The notes: generated by a model from the sequence alone, not told the origin. A stretch of 8,630 nucleotides of DNA from JBNJEA01 sp051745395 (GCA_051745395.1 JBNJEA010000128.1:1-8630), one strand, 5' to 3'. Counted from the first letter of the stretch, positions 1 through 6,311 are shown. Numbers and translations: made by a program.

Positions 1-2325
1 CATGACCGGACCGGTGGCAAACCGCTGCGGAATGGAAAGCACCTTCTTCATGGCGAGCAGTTCCTCGCCCTTTTCCTCGGCTTCACCGCCCGGCGGCTGG
101 TATTTATGAAAAAACTGGGTGGCCTTGGTCAACAGGCCGATGTCGCCTTCCACCTTGAGCTTGCCCGAGGTAAAGGCGCTCATGCCGTCGAGCTTGCCCA
201 GCGTGATGTCGATCCAGTCCCGGGCAGCGACGGTGGTGGTCACATCGGGATCATGCAGGCCTTCGACCACCTTGACATCGCCGTCATTGACGCAGACCGT
301 CCATTCGCCCCCGCCTTCGCCGGTAATCACGTAGCCGTAATTGGCGGTCACGCCCTTGACGCCTTCCGGGTTGACCCGGTCTTCCATGGTGTTGAAGATG
401 TCGGCCACACTGACTTCGTCTTCGGCCTGGGGGGGCTGGTACTTTTTGAAAAACTGCGTGGCCTTGGTCAGCAGGTTGAGATCGCCTTCCACCTTGAGCT
501 TGCCCGAGGTAAAGGCGTTCATGCCGTCGAGCTTGCCCAGCGTGATATCGATCCAGTCCTGGGCGTCGACGGTGGTGGTCACATCGGGATCATGCAGCCC
601 CTCCAACACTTTGACATCGCCGTCATTGACGCAGACTGTCCATTCGCCCCCGCCTTCGCCGGTGATGACGTAGCCGTAATTGGCGGTCACGCCCTTGACG
701 CCTTCCGGGTTGACCCGGTCTTCCATGGTGTTGAAGATATCGGCCACCGTGGCGCCGGATTTTTTCCGCTTCGGGGCGCCTTCTATGGCCCATTTGCGCA
801 ATTCCTTTTTCAGTACCTTGCCGATGGGGTTGCGGGGAAAGTCGACTTCCAGAATTTCGACGTACTTGGGCACCTTAAAGCGCGCCAGGTTGTCCCGGCA
901 GTATTCAATGACCTCTTCTTCGGTCACCGAGGGGTCTTCGGGCAGGACAAACACCTTGACCTCTTCGCCCATGGTCTCGTCGGGCACGCCGACGGTGGCG
1001 GCCTCGGTGATTTTGGGATGGGCGGCCAGGGCGTTGTCGATTTCCTTGGGATAGATATTTTCCCCGCCCCGGATGATCATGTCCTTGATCCGGTCGACGA
1101 TGGTGATGTAGCCGTCTTCGTCCTTGATGCCCACGTCGCCGGTGTGGAAAAAGCCGTTTTCATCGATGTCTTTTGCCGTGGCCTCGGGCCGGTTGTAGTA
1201 GCCCTGCATGACGTTATCACCCCGGATGACGATTTCGCCCCGCTCATTCGGCGGCTGCTCGTTTCCGTCTTCATCGACGATCAACACCTCCTGGCCGGGC
1301 AGCGGAAGGCCGATGGAGCCGGCTTTGCGCACCCCGTCGCGCGGATTGATGGTGCTGACGCACGTGCCCTCGGTTAAGCCGTAGCCCTCGACGATCTGGA
1401 CGCCGAAGGTGTCTTCGAATTTTCGCAGCACCGCCTCGGTCATGGGCGCAGCGCCGCAGATGCCGAATTCCATGGATGAAAGATCGTAGTTCCGGCCCTT
1501 GGGGTCGGCGAGCAGGATCTGGTAGACGGCCGGCACCGCGGACCAGAAATTGATCCGGTGCGATTCAACGATTTCCCAGAACTCGCCGGCGGAAAATCCC
1601 TTGCGCAGCACGATCTGGTGTCCCTTGTCCATGGCCGATATGCAGGTCAGCATGGCATTGACGTGAAACAGGGGCAGAAAACACAGGAAATTCTTGTTCT
1701 CCCCGGTTTTTAACGCCGCGTTGATCATCTTGGCATCGGCCACCACGTTTTTATGCGACAGCAGCACTCCTTTCGGGTTGCCGGTGGTACCGGAGGTGTA
1801 GAAAATAAAGGCGGTATCATCCGGATCGCAGTCGCACTTTACAGAACTGTCCTGGCTTTCGGCCATGATCTTTTCAAAAGACAGGTAATTGCCGGACGGG
1901 TTGTCGCCGATTTCGATGACGGTTTCCAGGTGCGGGCAGTTTTGCTTGATTTCGTCAAACATGGGCATGTACTGGTCCTCGACGACCAGGCCGCTGCCCT
2001 TGGAATCGTTTAACAGGTATTGCACCTCCGGGCCCTTCCACCATCCGTTGATGGGGCCGGCCACCGCGCCGATCTTAATCGCCGCGCAATAGGCTATCAG
2101 GGTCTCGGGGCTGTTTTGTACCCATACGTGGATAAAATCGCCTTTTTTGAAACCGAGCTTTTTAAACGCATTGGCCAGGATGTGGACCTGGCGGCAGAAC
2201 TCGCCGTAGGTCAACTGCCGGTCGTAAAAGGTCAGGTAGGGACAGTCTTTGAAACGATCCACGGCATCATCGATGTAGTCACCGAGGTTGAGGCCGGAAT
2301 AATCTGGTAATGTTTCGAAGGTCAT
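1..2325 (-). CDS. Acyl-CoA synthetase (AMP-forming) fused to two SCP2 domains, 3' end missing
   Basis: This would activate a fatty or other carboxylic acid to its CoA thioester through an acyl-adenylate, in the cytoplasm. I read 775 codons without a stop, and the gene continues past the left edge. The ANL core is complete: the P-loop YTSGTTGNPKG at residues 176-186, FLPLFH near 216, YGLTE at 315-319, HTGD at 394-397, RGGENIYP at 419-426, and PRNPIGKVLK at 497-506, with Lys503 as the expected adenylation lysine. Two near-identical SCP2 (sterol carrier/lipid-binding) domains follow at about 527-632 and 640-745. An acidic linker then leads into KKVLSIPQRFATGPVM, which matches neither SCP2 copy and so should begin another domain; it resembles the lead-in of DUF35/OB-fold acyl-CoA proteins, but that is inference. 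The start at 2325 has GGGGGAAG about 6 nt upstream. The substrate cannot be told from sequence; SCP2 fusion suggests a hydrophobic or bulky acyl chain. Confidence 0.93.
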   Translation of the reverse strand, partial: MTFETLPDYSGLNLGDYIDDAVDRFKDCPYLTFYDRQLTYGEFCRQVHILANAFKKLGFKKGDFIHVWVQNSPETLIAYCAAIKIGAVAGPINGWWKGPEVQYLLNDSKGSGLVVEDQYMPMFDEIKQNCPHLETVIEIGDNPSGNYLSFEKIMAESQDSSVKCDCDPDDTAFIFYTSGTTGNPKGVLLSHKNVVADAKMINAALKTGENKNFLCFLPLFHVNAMLTCISAMDKGHQIVLRKGFSAGEFWEIVESHRINFWSAVPAVYQILLADPKGRNYDLSSMEFGICGAAPMTEAVLRKFEDTFGVQIVEGYGLTEGTCVSTINPRDGVRKAGSIGLPLPGQEVLIVDEDGNEQPPNERGEIVIRGDNVMQGYYNRPEATAKDIDENGFFHTGDVGIKDEDGYITIVDRIKDMIIRGGENIYPKEIDNALAAHPKITEAATVGVPDETMGEEVKVFVLPEDPSVTEEEVIEYCRDNLARFKVPKYVEILEVDFPRNPIGKVLKKELRKWAIEGAPKRKKSGATVADIFNTMEDRVNPEGVKGVTANYGYVITGEGGGEWTVCVNDGDVKVLEGLHDPDVTTTVDAQDWIDITLGKLDGMNAFTSGKLKVEGDLNLLTKATQFFKKYQPPQAEDEVSVADIFNTMEDRVNPEGVKGVTANYGYVITGEGGGEWTVCVNDGDVKVVEGLHDPDVTTTVAARDWIDITLGKLDGMSAFTSGKLKVEGDIGLLTKATQFFHKYQPPGGEAEEKGEELLAMKKVLSIPQRFATGPVM
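91..408 (-). repeat. SCP2 domain copy B (second of the tandem duplication)
   Basis: This unit has exactly the same length as copy A (318 bp), separated from it by a seven-residue linker (QAEDEVS). The first 47 residues are identical between copies. Differences from A to B are Leu to Val, Asp to Ala, Gln to Arg, Asn to Ser, Leu-Asn to Ile-Gly and Lys to His. Synonymous sites are also largely shared, so the duplication is recent or kept uniform by gene conversion. Confidence 0.9.
430..747 (-). repeat. SCP2 domain copy A (first of a tandem duplication inside the ligase gene)
   Basis: This 318-bp unit encodes 106 residues, from VADIFNTMED to the FFKKYQPP end. It is repeated 339 bp downstream in transcription order. 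SCP2 domains are small lipid- or acyl-CoA-binding folds, here placed directly after the adenylation domain's catalytic lysine segment. By hand count copy A differs from copy B at 7 of 106 residues and about 26 of 318 bases. Confidence 0.9.
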
Positions 2326-2334
2326 TTTGTGCTT

Positions 2335-2339
2335 CCCCC
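2335..2339 (-). promoter_or_regulatory. Ribosome binding site of the ligase gene
   Basis: The minus strand reads GGGGGAAGCACAAA directly before the ATG at 2325. This purine block lies between the octamer array and the start codon and supports that start. Confidence 0.6.
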
Positions 2340-2359
2340 TTTTATGAATATGAACGCTT

Positions 2360-2434
2360 GGACTCAGGGATTGAGGGACTAAGGCACTGAGGCACTAAGT
2401 GCCTGAGTTTCTGAGCCCATAAGTCCTTGAGTCC
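2360..2434 (-). other. Long imperfect inverted repeat at the orientation switch of the octamer array
   Basis: The sequence is a dyad centred on base 2397 with arms of 37 nt. The inner 7 bp (AGGCACT and AGTGCCT, 2390-2404) and the outer 7 bp (GGACTCA and TGAGTCC) pair perfectly. Over the whole arm I count 29 pairs, one of them G-U in the minus-strand transcript, and 8 mismatches. The single-base centre would have to open into a larger loop in RNA. No T-run follows in the minus direction, so a standard intrinsic terminator is not indicated. A transcript read through from the thiolase genes to the ligase gene would carry this structure, possibly affecting processing or stability. Confidence 0.6.
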
Positions 2435-2538
2435 CTGAGTTCTGAAGTCCCTAAGTCCCTAAGTCCCTAAGTCCCTTAGTCCCTTAGTCCCTTAGTGCCT
2501 TAGTGCCTTAGTCCCTAAGTGCCTTAGCCCCTTAGTGC
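2363..2538. repeat. Tandem array of 22 octamers (CTWAGTSC type) in perfect register
   Basis: From 2363 to 2538 the sequence divides into 22 consecutive 8-nt units with no insertion or deletion. Exact repeats are CTAAGTCC three times (2451-2474), CTTAGTCC three times (2475-2490 and 2507-2514), CTTAGTGC three times (2491-2506 and 2531-2538) and CTAAGTGC twice; the other units are variants around a CTNAG core. The right half is nearly homogeneous and the left half degenerate. The first four units (2363-2394) read as the reverse orientation (CTNAGGSA) and the switch falls in the unit at 2395-2402. The array fills most of the gap between the second thiolase gene and the ligase gene. Its last two units overlap the thiolase 3' end. 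There are no spacers, so it is not a CRISPR. Confidence 0.95.
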
Positions 2539-3714
2539 CTCTATCTCCCCCGTCAGCAGAAACAGCACCGTCCACAGCGTACCCCCGAACCCGGAGGCCA
2601 GCGCCCGGTTGACGGCCTTTGGCACCTGGTGCTCTCCGGCATCACCCATGATCTGAAGGGCGGCCTCGCCCACCCGCACCATGGCCGTGGCCCCGATGGG
2701 ATTGGATGCGATCACGCCGCCGGACGGGTTGATCGGAAAATCGCCGTCAATGGCGATGGCATCTTCTTCGACCATTTGGAGGTGCTCGTCGCCTTCAAAG
2801 AGCAGAAATTCGCGCAGCCAGTCCAGACCCCACCAGGACGAGGGATCATACATCTCGAACATGTCGATCTGGTTTCGCGGATCGGTAATCCCGTTTCGCC
2901 CGTAAATTTTTTCCGCTGCATACCGGTGGGTCATGAGCACCGGCGCATCGCCGAAGAGGTGGAAGCATTCCTCCCGGTGGACCGTGATGTGATCGGCAAT
3001 CCAGGCCGGCTTCTGGCGAAGCTGCCTGGCCTTTTCCTCGGTGGCAAACACCATGGCGCACGCCCCGTCGCTCTGGGAACACATGTGGATCATCCGAAGC
3101 TCGCCCACCAATGCCGGGGAATTGACCATCAGGTCTTCGGCCTGGTCCCATTCCAGTCCCAGCCGGCGATGGGCCTTTTCGTTTAACATGGCGTGCTTGT
3201 CCATCTGAATCCGGTATTTCATGGAAGCCCGCTTGGCGCGATCTTCGCCGAATTCATCGATCAGGCTTTGGGCCGTCATACCGGTCAGCGCCCCGGTCTG
3301 CAACTGCCGGGCCCACAGGGGATCGGCCATATTGGTGATGCCGCCGGTGGTGTGGCCCTCCTGGAGTTTTTCAAATCCGACGGCCAGCACCACATCGTGC
3401 AACTCCGAAGCAGCAAGATAATCGGCCGCACAGCAGATGGTCGCCCCGGTGGTGCCGCCGGTGGTCACCCGCATGCATTCCTTGCCGTATGCCCCGCTGC
3501 CCAGCACGTGCCAGAGATCGGGCTGATGCACCATTTCAAACAGTTCCATGTTGCCGTGGACGATGCAATCGACATCGTCGATGGTAATGCCGGCATGATC
3601 CAGGGCTTCGCGCACGGCTTCGTTGATCATTTCCGGCTGATTGACCTCCTCGCGGTGAGAGGAAAAAACACTTTGTCCAACACCTACAATTCCCACGTTT
3701 CTATTTTTTTTCAT
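2524..3714 (-). CDS. Thiolase-superfamily protein, SCPx-like, lacking the catalytic Cys (thiolase 2)
   Basis: This is a 396-residue thiolase-fold protein of SCPx/acetyl-CoA acetyltransferase type. Family landmarks are the N-terminal VGIVGVGQSVF, the segment TTGGTTGATICCAAD (84-98) followed by DVVLAVGFEKL (107-117), SQSDGACAMVF (213-223), FEMYD (286-290) and the C-terminal NPSGGVIASNPIGAT (329-343). Aligned on the conserved Gly90 and Asp107, the nucleophilic Cys of thiolases falls on Gly87, and the GHP histidine falls on Asn338. Nearby cysteines (80, 94, 95) are out of register. Claisen cleavage by the usual mechanism is therefore doubtful; a retro-aldol role, as in the Cys-less Ltp2 aldolase, or a structural subunit role is possible. 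Its stop codon lies 14 bp before no other gene but inside the octamer array. RBS GGGAGG overlaps the stop of thiolase 1, so the two are surely co-transcribed and may form a hetero-oligomer. Confidence 0.9.
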   Translation of the reverse strand: MKKNRNVGIVGVGQSVFSSHREEVNQPEMINEAVREALDHAGITIDDVDCIVHGNMELFEMVHQPDLWHVLGSGAYGKECMRVTTGGTTGATICCAADYLAASELHDVVLAVGFEKLQEGHTTGGITNMADPLWARQLQTGALTGMTAQSLIDEFGEDRAKRASMKYRIQMDKHAMLNEKAHRRLGLEWDQAEDLMVNSPALVGELRMIHMCSQSDGACAMVFATEEKARQLRQKPAWIADHITVHREECFHLFGDAPVLMTHRYAAEKIYGRNGITDPRNQIDMFEMYDPSSWWGLDWLREFLLFEGDEHLQMVEEDAIAIDGDFPINPSGGVIASNPIGATAMVRVGEAALQIMGDAGEHQVPKAVNRALASGFGGTLWTVLFLLTGEIEALRG

Positions 3715-3728
3715 GGCACTTTGCCTCC

Positions 3729-4886
3729 CTAGTCCCTTTCGAGAATGACCACCGAATGAAATTGTCCCGCCGGCCCCATCACACCGTGGGCCAGGGCGGT
3801 TTTGGCCTCGCCGACCTGACGCTTTCCGCCTTCGCCCCGAAGCTGCACGGCCGCTTCAGCGGCCCGAACCAGGCCGCCCAGGATCATGGGATTGCCTGAC
3901 AACATCCCCCCGGACGCATTGACGTTCATTTTTTCGGGGCCGTTTCCGTCTATCCAGGCCGAGCCCCGCCCTTCGTCGCACAATCCCAGTCCCTCGATCC
4001 ACATGGGGAGCTGATAAGCGTACTGATCGGAGACTTCGATAACATCGAAGGCGGTTTTGGGGTCGGTAATGCCGGCGCGCTTGTAGGCTTTTTCGGCCGC
4101 CTTTTTTAACGAAAAATTCGCAGCCAGGTCCCGGTCACCGGGAAAGAAGGTGTCCATGCAGTTGCCCACCCCGTTGATCCAGACGGGTTTGTCCGTAATT
4201 TTTTTGGCCACGTCTTCGGCAGCAATGATCATGCCCACCGCCCCGTCGGAGACCGGGTAGGCATGCAGATTTCGGATGGGATCGGCGAGCATTTCCGAAG
4301 CCGTCACGTCAGCGGCGGTTAAGCTTTCAAGTCCGGCCGTATGTGGATTTTTGGATGCATTTTCCCGGGCCCGGACCACCACCTTTGCCAGTTCGTCATC
4401 GCCGATCCCCGATTTTTCCCCATACGCCCGGGCCTGCATGCCGGCTGCCGCGCAGAAATCCATGCCCAGAGGCCGGGTGAAAAATGGATCAAAAGCCACG
4501 TGAGTGACCATGTTGCGGCTCTTGGACTGGGACTCCTTGCAGTGGCCCAGCACCAAAACCACATCGTGATGGCCGGCGGCAACGGCGGCCAGCGCATAGT
4601 AAACCGCCTGGATGCCCTCCTGGGCCACTTTTTCCTCGCAGCCGAAATGAGCGCCCAGCACGTCGGTCATAGCGTTGTCGGAAATGGTGCGGGCATCAAA
4701 CACGTCGTCGGAGACACTGATCGCCATGTCAATGCCCTCGCCCGGTTCATGGCGGGTAAAGCCCAGGCCGGTCTGGGCCTGGAGCGATTCAACGACTTCC
4801 AGCGCCATGCCCTGGAAGCGTTCGTACCAGATGTCGCGCTCGTAATTGGTCTGCGCAACAGCACAAATGCCAACTCGTCTCGCCAT
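3729..4886 (-). CDS. Thiolase-superfamily protein lacking the catalytic Cys (thiolase 1)
   Basis: This 385-residue protein is a divergent thiolase fold. Visible landmarks are the N-terminal RRVGICAVAQTNYE, KVAQEGIQAVYYALAAVAAG (86-105) with DVVLVLGHCKES (108-119), PVSDGAVGMIIAAEDVA (211-227), FDVIEVSDQYAY (280-291) and NASGGMLSGNPMILGG (323-338). Aligning Gly91 and Asp108 with family members puts the nucleophilic Cys position on Ala88; Cys83 is five residues too early. The GHP histidine is Asn332. The NEAFA-type motif is replaced by SDQYAY, bringing two tyrosines near the active site. This could make it a Cys-independent lyase (Ltp2-like aldolase) or the non-catalytic partner of thiolase 2; ordinary thiolase activity looks unlikely. 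It starts at 4886 after AAGGGGGAGATCCA and is followed after 14 bp by thiolase 2. The 162-bp AT-rich gap upstream may hold its promoter. Confidence 0.88.
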   Translation of the reverse strand: MARRVGICAVAQTNYERDIWYERFQGMALEVVESLQAQTGLGFTRHEPGEGIDMAISVSDDVFDARTISDNAMTDVLGAHFGCEEKVAQEGIQAVYYALAAVAAGHHDVVLVLGHCKESQSKSRNMVTHVAFDPFFTRPLGMDFCAAAGMQARAYGEKSGIGDDELAKVVVRARENASKNPHTAGLESLTAADVTASEMLADPIRNLHAYPVSDGAVGMIIAAEDVAKKITDKPVWINGVGNCMDTFFPGDRDLAANFSLKKAAEKAYKRAGITDPKTAFDVIEVSDQYAYQLPMWIEGLGLCDEGRGSAWIDGNGPEKMNVNASGGMLSGNPMILGGLVRAAEAAVQLRGEGGKRQVGEAKTALAHGVMGPAGQFHSVVILERD

Positions 4887-5048
4887 TGGATCTCCCCCTT
4901 CTGCGTTGGTGATTAATTAGAAATTTGCTTGAATTCGCGAAAATTATTAAATTTGGTTTCTCGAAATATTCCAGTGCATGTTTTTGTATTCTGAATCAAG
5001 GCATCATGAACTGCCATCACCTAACAAAAAAGCAACTTGCTACGACCG
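4887..5048 (-). promoter_or_regulatory. AT-rich intergenic region, candidate promoter/operator of the thiolase pair
   Basis: This 162-bp gap separates the PHP gene from thiolase 1 and is much richer in AT than the coding sequence around it. It holds three closely spaced short dyads: TTCGCGAA (4934-4941), AAATT-ATTA-AATTT (4941-4954) and TTTC-TC-GAAA (4957-4966). On the minus strand TTTAAT (4951-4946) is a fair -10 match, but I see no convincing -35 hexamer at 16-18 bp. One of the dyads could be a TetR-type operator for the regulator encoded just upstream; this is a guess from position only. Confidence 0.35.
5026..5041 (-). terminator. Weak terminator-like hairpin after the PHP gene
   Basis: Eight bases past the PHP stop, the minus strand reads AGCA-AGT-TGCT followed directly by a run of T. 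The stem is only four base pairs, or five if the loop is tightened, so it is marginal as an intrinsic terminator, but its position at the end of the dehydrogenase-regulator-PHP unit is right. Confidence 0.3.
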
Positions 5049-5630
5049 TCATACCCCCCCGACCCGCGCCATGCCGTTGGCCTCCCGGTAGCAGTTCCAG
5101 AAATCGCCGTGCCGGACGGCCCGGATGATTTGATCCTTGTCGCGGGCGCAGTCCATTTCAATCCAGGCCCGTCCGCAGCCGATCCGGGTGTGCGAATCAT
5201 CGGTGGCCACCTTTGAAAACCCGATCTCCGGGATGTCAAACTCCGGCGTTTTAAATCCCTTGGACGTGATTTCCACGGCGTCTAACGGATAGCGGGCGGC
5301 CACAGCGTCAATGCGCTGCCGGGCTTTTTCCATGGGCAAATCCAGTTCCGACGGGTGGTTGAATATGTGTAAGACCTCCTCGTTTCCGGCGATCCGGTTG
5401 ACGTGGACATAACCTTTTTCAAACACGGTGAGTTCAACGCCCTTGAAAATAATCAAGTCCGTGGTCATCCGGTCGACAATATCGTAGCAGTTCGGCCGCA
5501 GCAGGTAATCGTGATCGGTCAAAGCGATGAAATCAAAGCCCTGGGCGGCGTAAATGCGCACTACTTCCACAATGGAGAGTTCGCCGTCCGAACAGGTGCT
5601 GTGAACGTGTAAAGCGCCTTTTAAGTGCAT
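5049..5630 (-). CDS. PHP-domain metal-dependent hydrolase (small, stand-alone)
   Basis: The 193-residue protein is a stand-alone PHP domain, a fold that binds up to three metal ions and usually hydrolyses phosphoesters. The metal-ligand set appears complete: HVHSTCSDGE gives His8, His10 and Asp15; LTDHD gives His40; KGVEL gives Glu66; His76 follows in YVHVN, His92 in NHP, and TDDSH gives Asp145 and His147. No polymerase, HisK-type extension or signal peptide is present. The substrate is unknown. The ATG at 5630 overlaps the TetR stop by 10 bp, so translation is probably coupled to the regulator. A PHP protein is not a normal component of acyl-CoA metabolism; it might act on a nucleotide or CoA-derived phosphoester, or simply be a passenger. 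A run of seven Gs on the coding strand encodes the last Gly-Gly-Val before the stop, a spot where a sequencing slip would change the end. Confidence 0.88.
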   Translation of the reverse strand: MHLKGALHVHSTCSDGELSIVEVVRIYAAQGFDFIALTDHDYLLRPNCYDIVDRMTTDLIIFKGVELTVFEKGYVHVNRIAGNEEVLHIFNHPSELDLPMEKARQRIDAVAARYPLDAVEITSKGFKTPEFDIPEIGFSKVATDDSHTRIGCGRAWIEMDCARDKDQIIRAVRHGDFWNCYREANGMARVGGV

Positions 5631-6307
5631 CCGTTTTCCGTAAATAAGTTATTGATGCCACCGATAATAAACGATACGGCATCCCGGCCGATGGGCTTTA
5701 AGTCCGCTGACATGTCCTGCCAGAACATATAATGGTAGGCCACCCGCTCGTAGATGCCCAGGATGCTGACCGTGATGACCTCGGCGGCGAATTTGCTTTT
5801 AAACTCGATGCCCTGGTTTTTGCTGGCCTGCAGCAGGGCCTTCTGCACATCCGCGGTGAGCTTGTCAAAAATTTCCTTCCGCTTGGCCTCGACAATCGCG
5901 CTCTTGCCCACCGATTCCCGGAAAATGATGGCGACCTTTTCCGGGTAATGGGTACAGAACTCCTCGAAAAAGGAATAGCCGGCCTGTTTGAAGCCCTCCA
6001 GGGTCGAGCCGTACTCCTTGAACGCCTTGCCGAGGGTCTGGCGGAGCCGGTAGCCGATTTCATCGAGCATCTGCACCAGCAAATCCTCTTTGTTTTTGAA
6101 ATAAAAATAGACCGCGCCCACCGAAACCTCGGACATGTCCGCCAGACGTTCCATGCTGGCCTTCTGAAAGCCCTCCCGGGCAAACAGGGTTTCGGCGGCC
6201 TGTAAAATGGTCTGGTATCGATATTCGCGCTCCCGCTGGCGCCGCTGGGCCGACCGCGACATCTGCGGCTGGTTGCTGTCGGCGTTCACGCTTTTTTTGT
6301 CGGCCAT
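5621..6307 (-). CDS. TetR/AcrR-family transcriptional regulator
   Basis: This is a 228-residue one-component repressor-type regulator. After a polar N-terminal tail, residues about 30-78 form the TetR_N DNA-binding domain: ILQAAETLFAREGFQKASM, then RLADMSEVSVGAVYFYFKNKEDLL, with the recognition helix near 62-70. The remaining 150 residues are the helical ligand-binding domain, which is variable in the family and gives no ligand. I chose the ATG at 6307 because AGGAGG lies four bases upstream and overlaps the stop of the preceding dehydrogenase gene, and because the open frame upstream to 6514 has no family similarity and would overlap that gene by about 200 bp. Lying within an acyl-CoA dehydrogenase operon, it plausibly senses an acyl-CoA intermediate and controls its own operon, as FadR- and PsrA-type TetR proteins do. 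It overlaps the PHP gene by 10 bp. Confidence 0.92.
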   Translation of the reverse strand: MADKKSVNADSNQPQMSRSAQRRQREREYRYQTILQAAETLFAREGFQKASMERLADMSEVSVGAVYFYFKNKEDLLVQMLDEIGYRLRQTLGKAFKEYGSTLEGFKQAGYSFFEEFCTHYPEKVAIIFRESVGKSAIVEAKRKEIFDKLTADVQKALLQASKNQGIEFKSKFAAEVITVSILGIYERVAYHYMFWQDMSADLKPIGRDAVSFIIGGINNLFTENGCT

Positions 6308-6311
6308 TGGT

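Noticed and set aside
91..747. Duplication as an assembly error
   Set aside because: The two copies differ at about 26 scattered bases and are joined by a distinct in-frame linker, which an assembly duplication would not produce; long reads would still be the decisive test.
106..1377. Long plus-strand open frame (423 codons)
   Set aside because: It lies wholly antisense to the ligase-SCP2 gene, whose minus frame contains all adenylate-forming motifs. The plus frame repeats itself only because it mirrors the duplicated SCP2 DNA, and it shows no family motif.
2360..2434. Intrinsic terminator for the thiolase operon
   Set aside because: The dyad is long but has several mismatches and is not followed by a T-run on the transcribed strand, so I record it only as an inverted repeat.
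2363..2538. CRISPR array
   Set aside because: Units are 8 nt, contiguous and without spacers; no cas-like gene is present.
2629..3732. Plus-strand open frames opposite the thiolase 2 gene
   Set aside because: They are antisense shadows in high-GC coding DNA; the minus frame is a recognisable thiolase fold with a good RBS.
4925..5128. Small plus-strand gene in the intergenic gap
   Set aside because: The frame runs from AT-rich non-coding DNA into the antisense of the PHP gene, has no RBS and encodes a low-complexity Arg/Pro-rich end.
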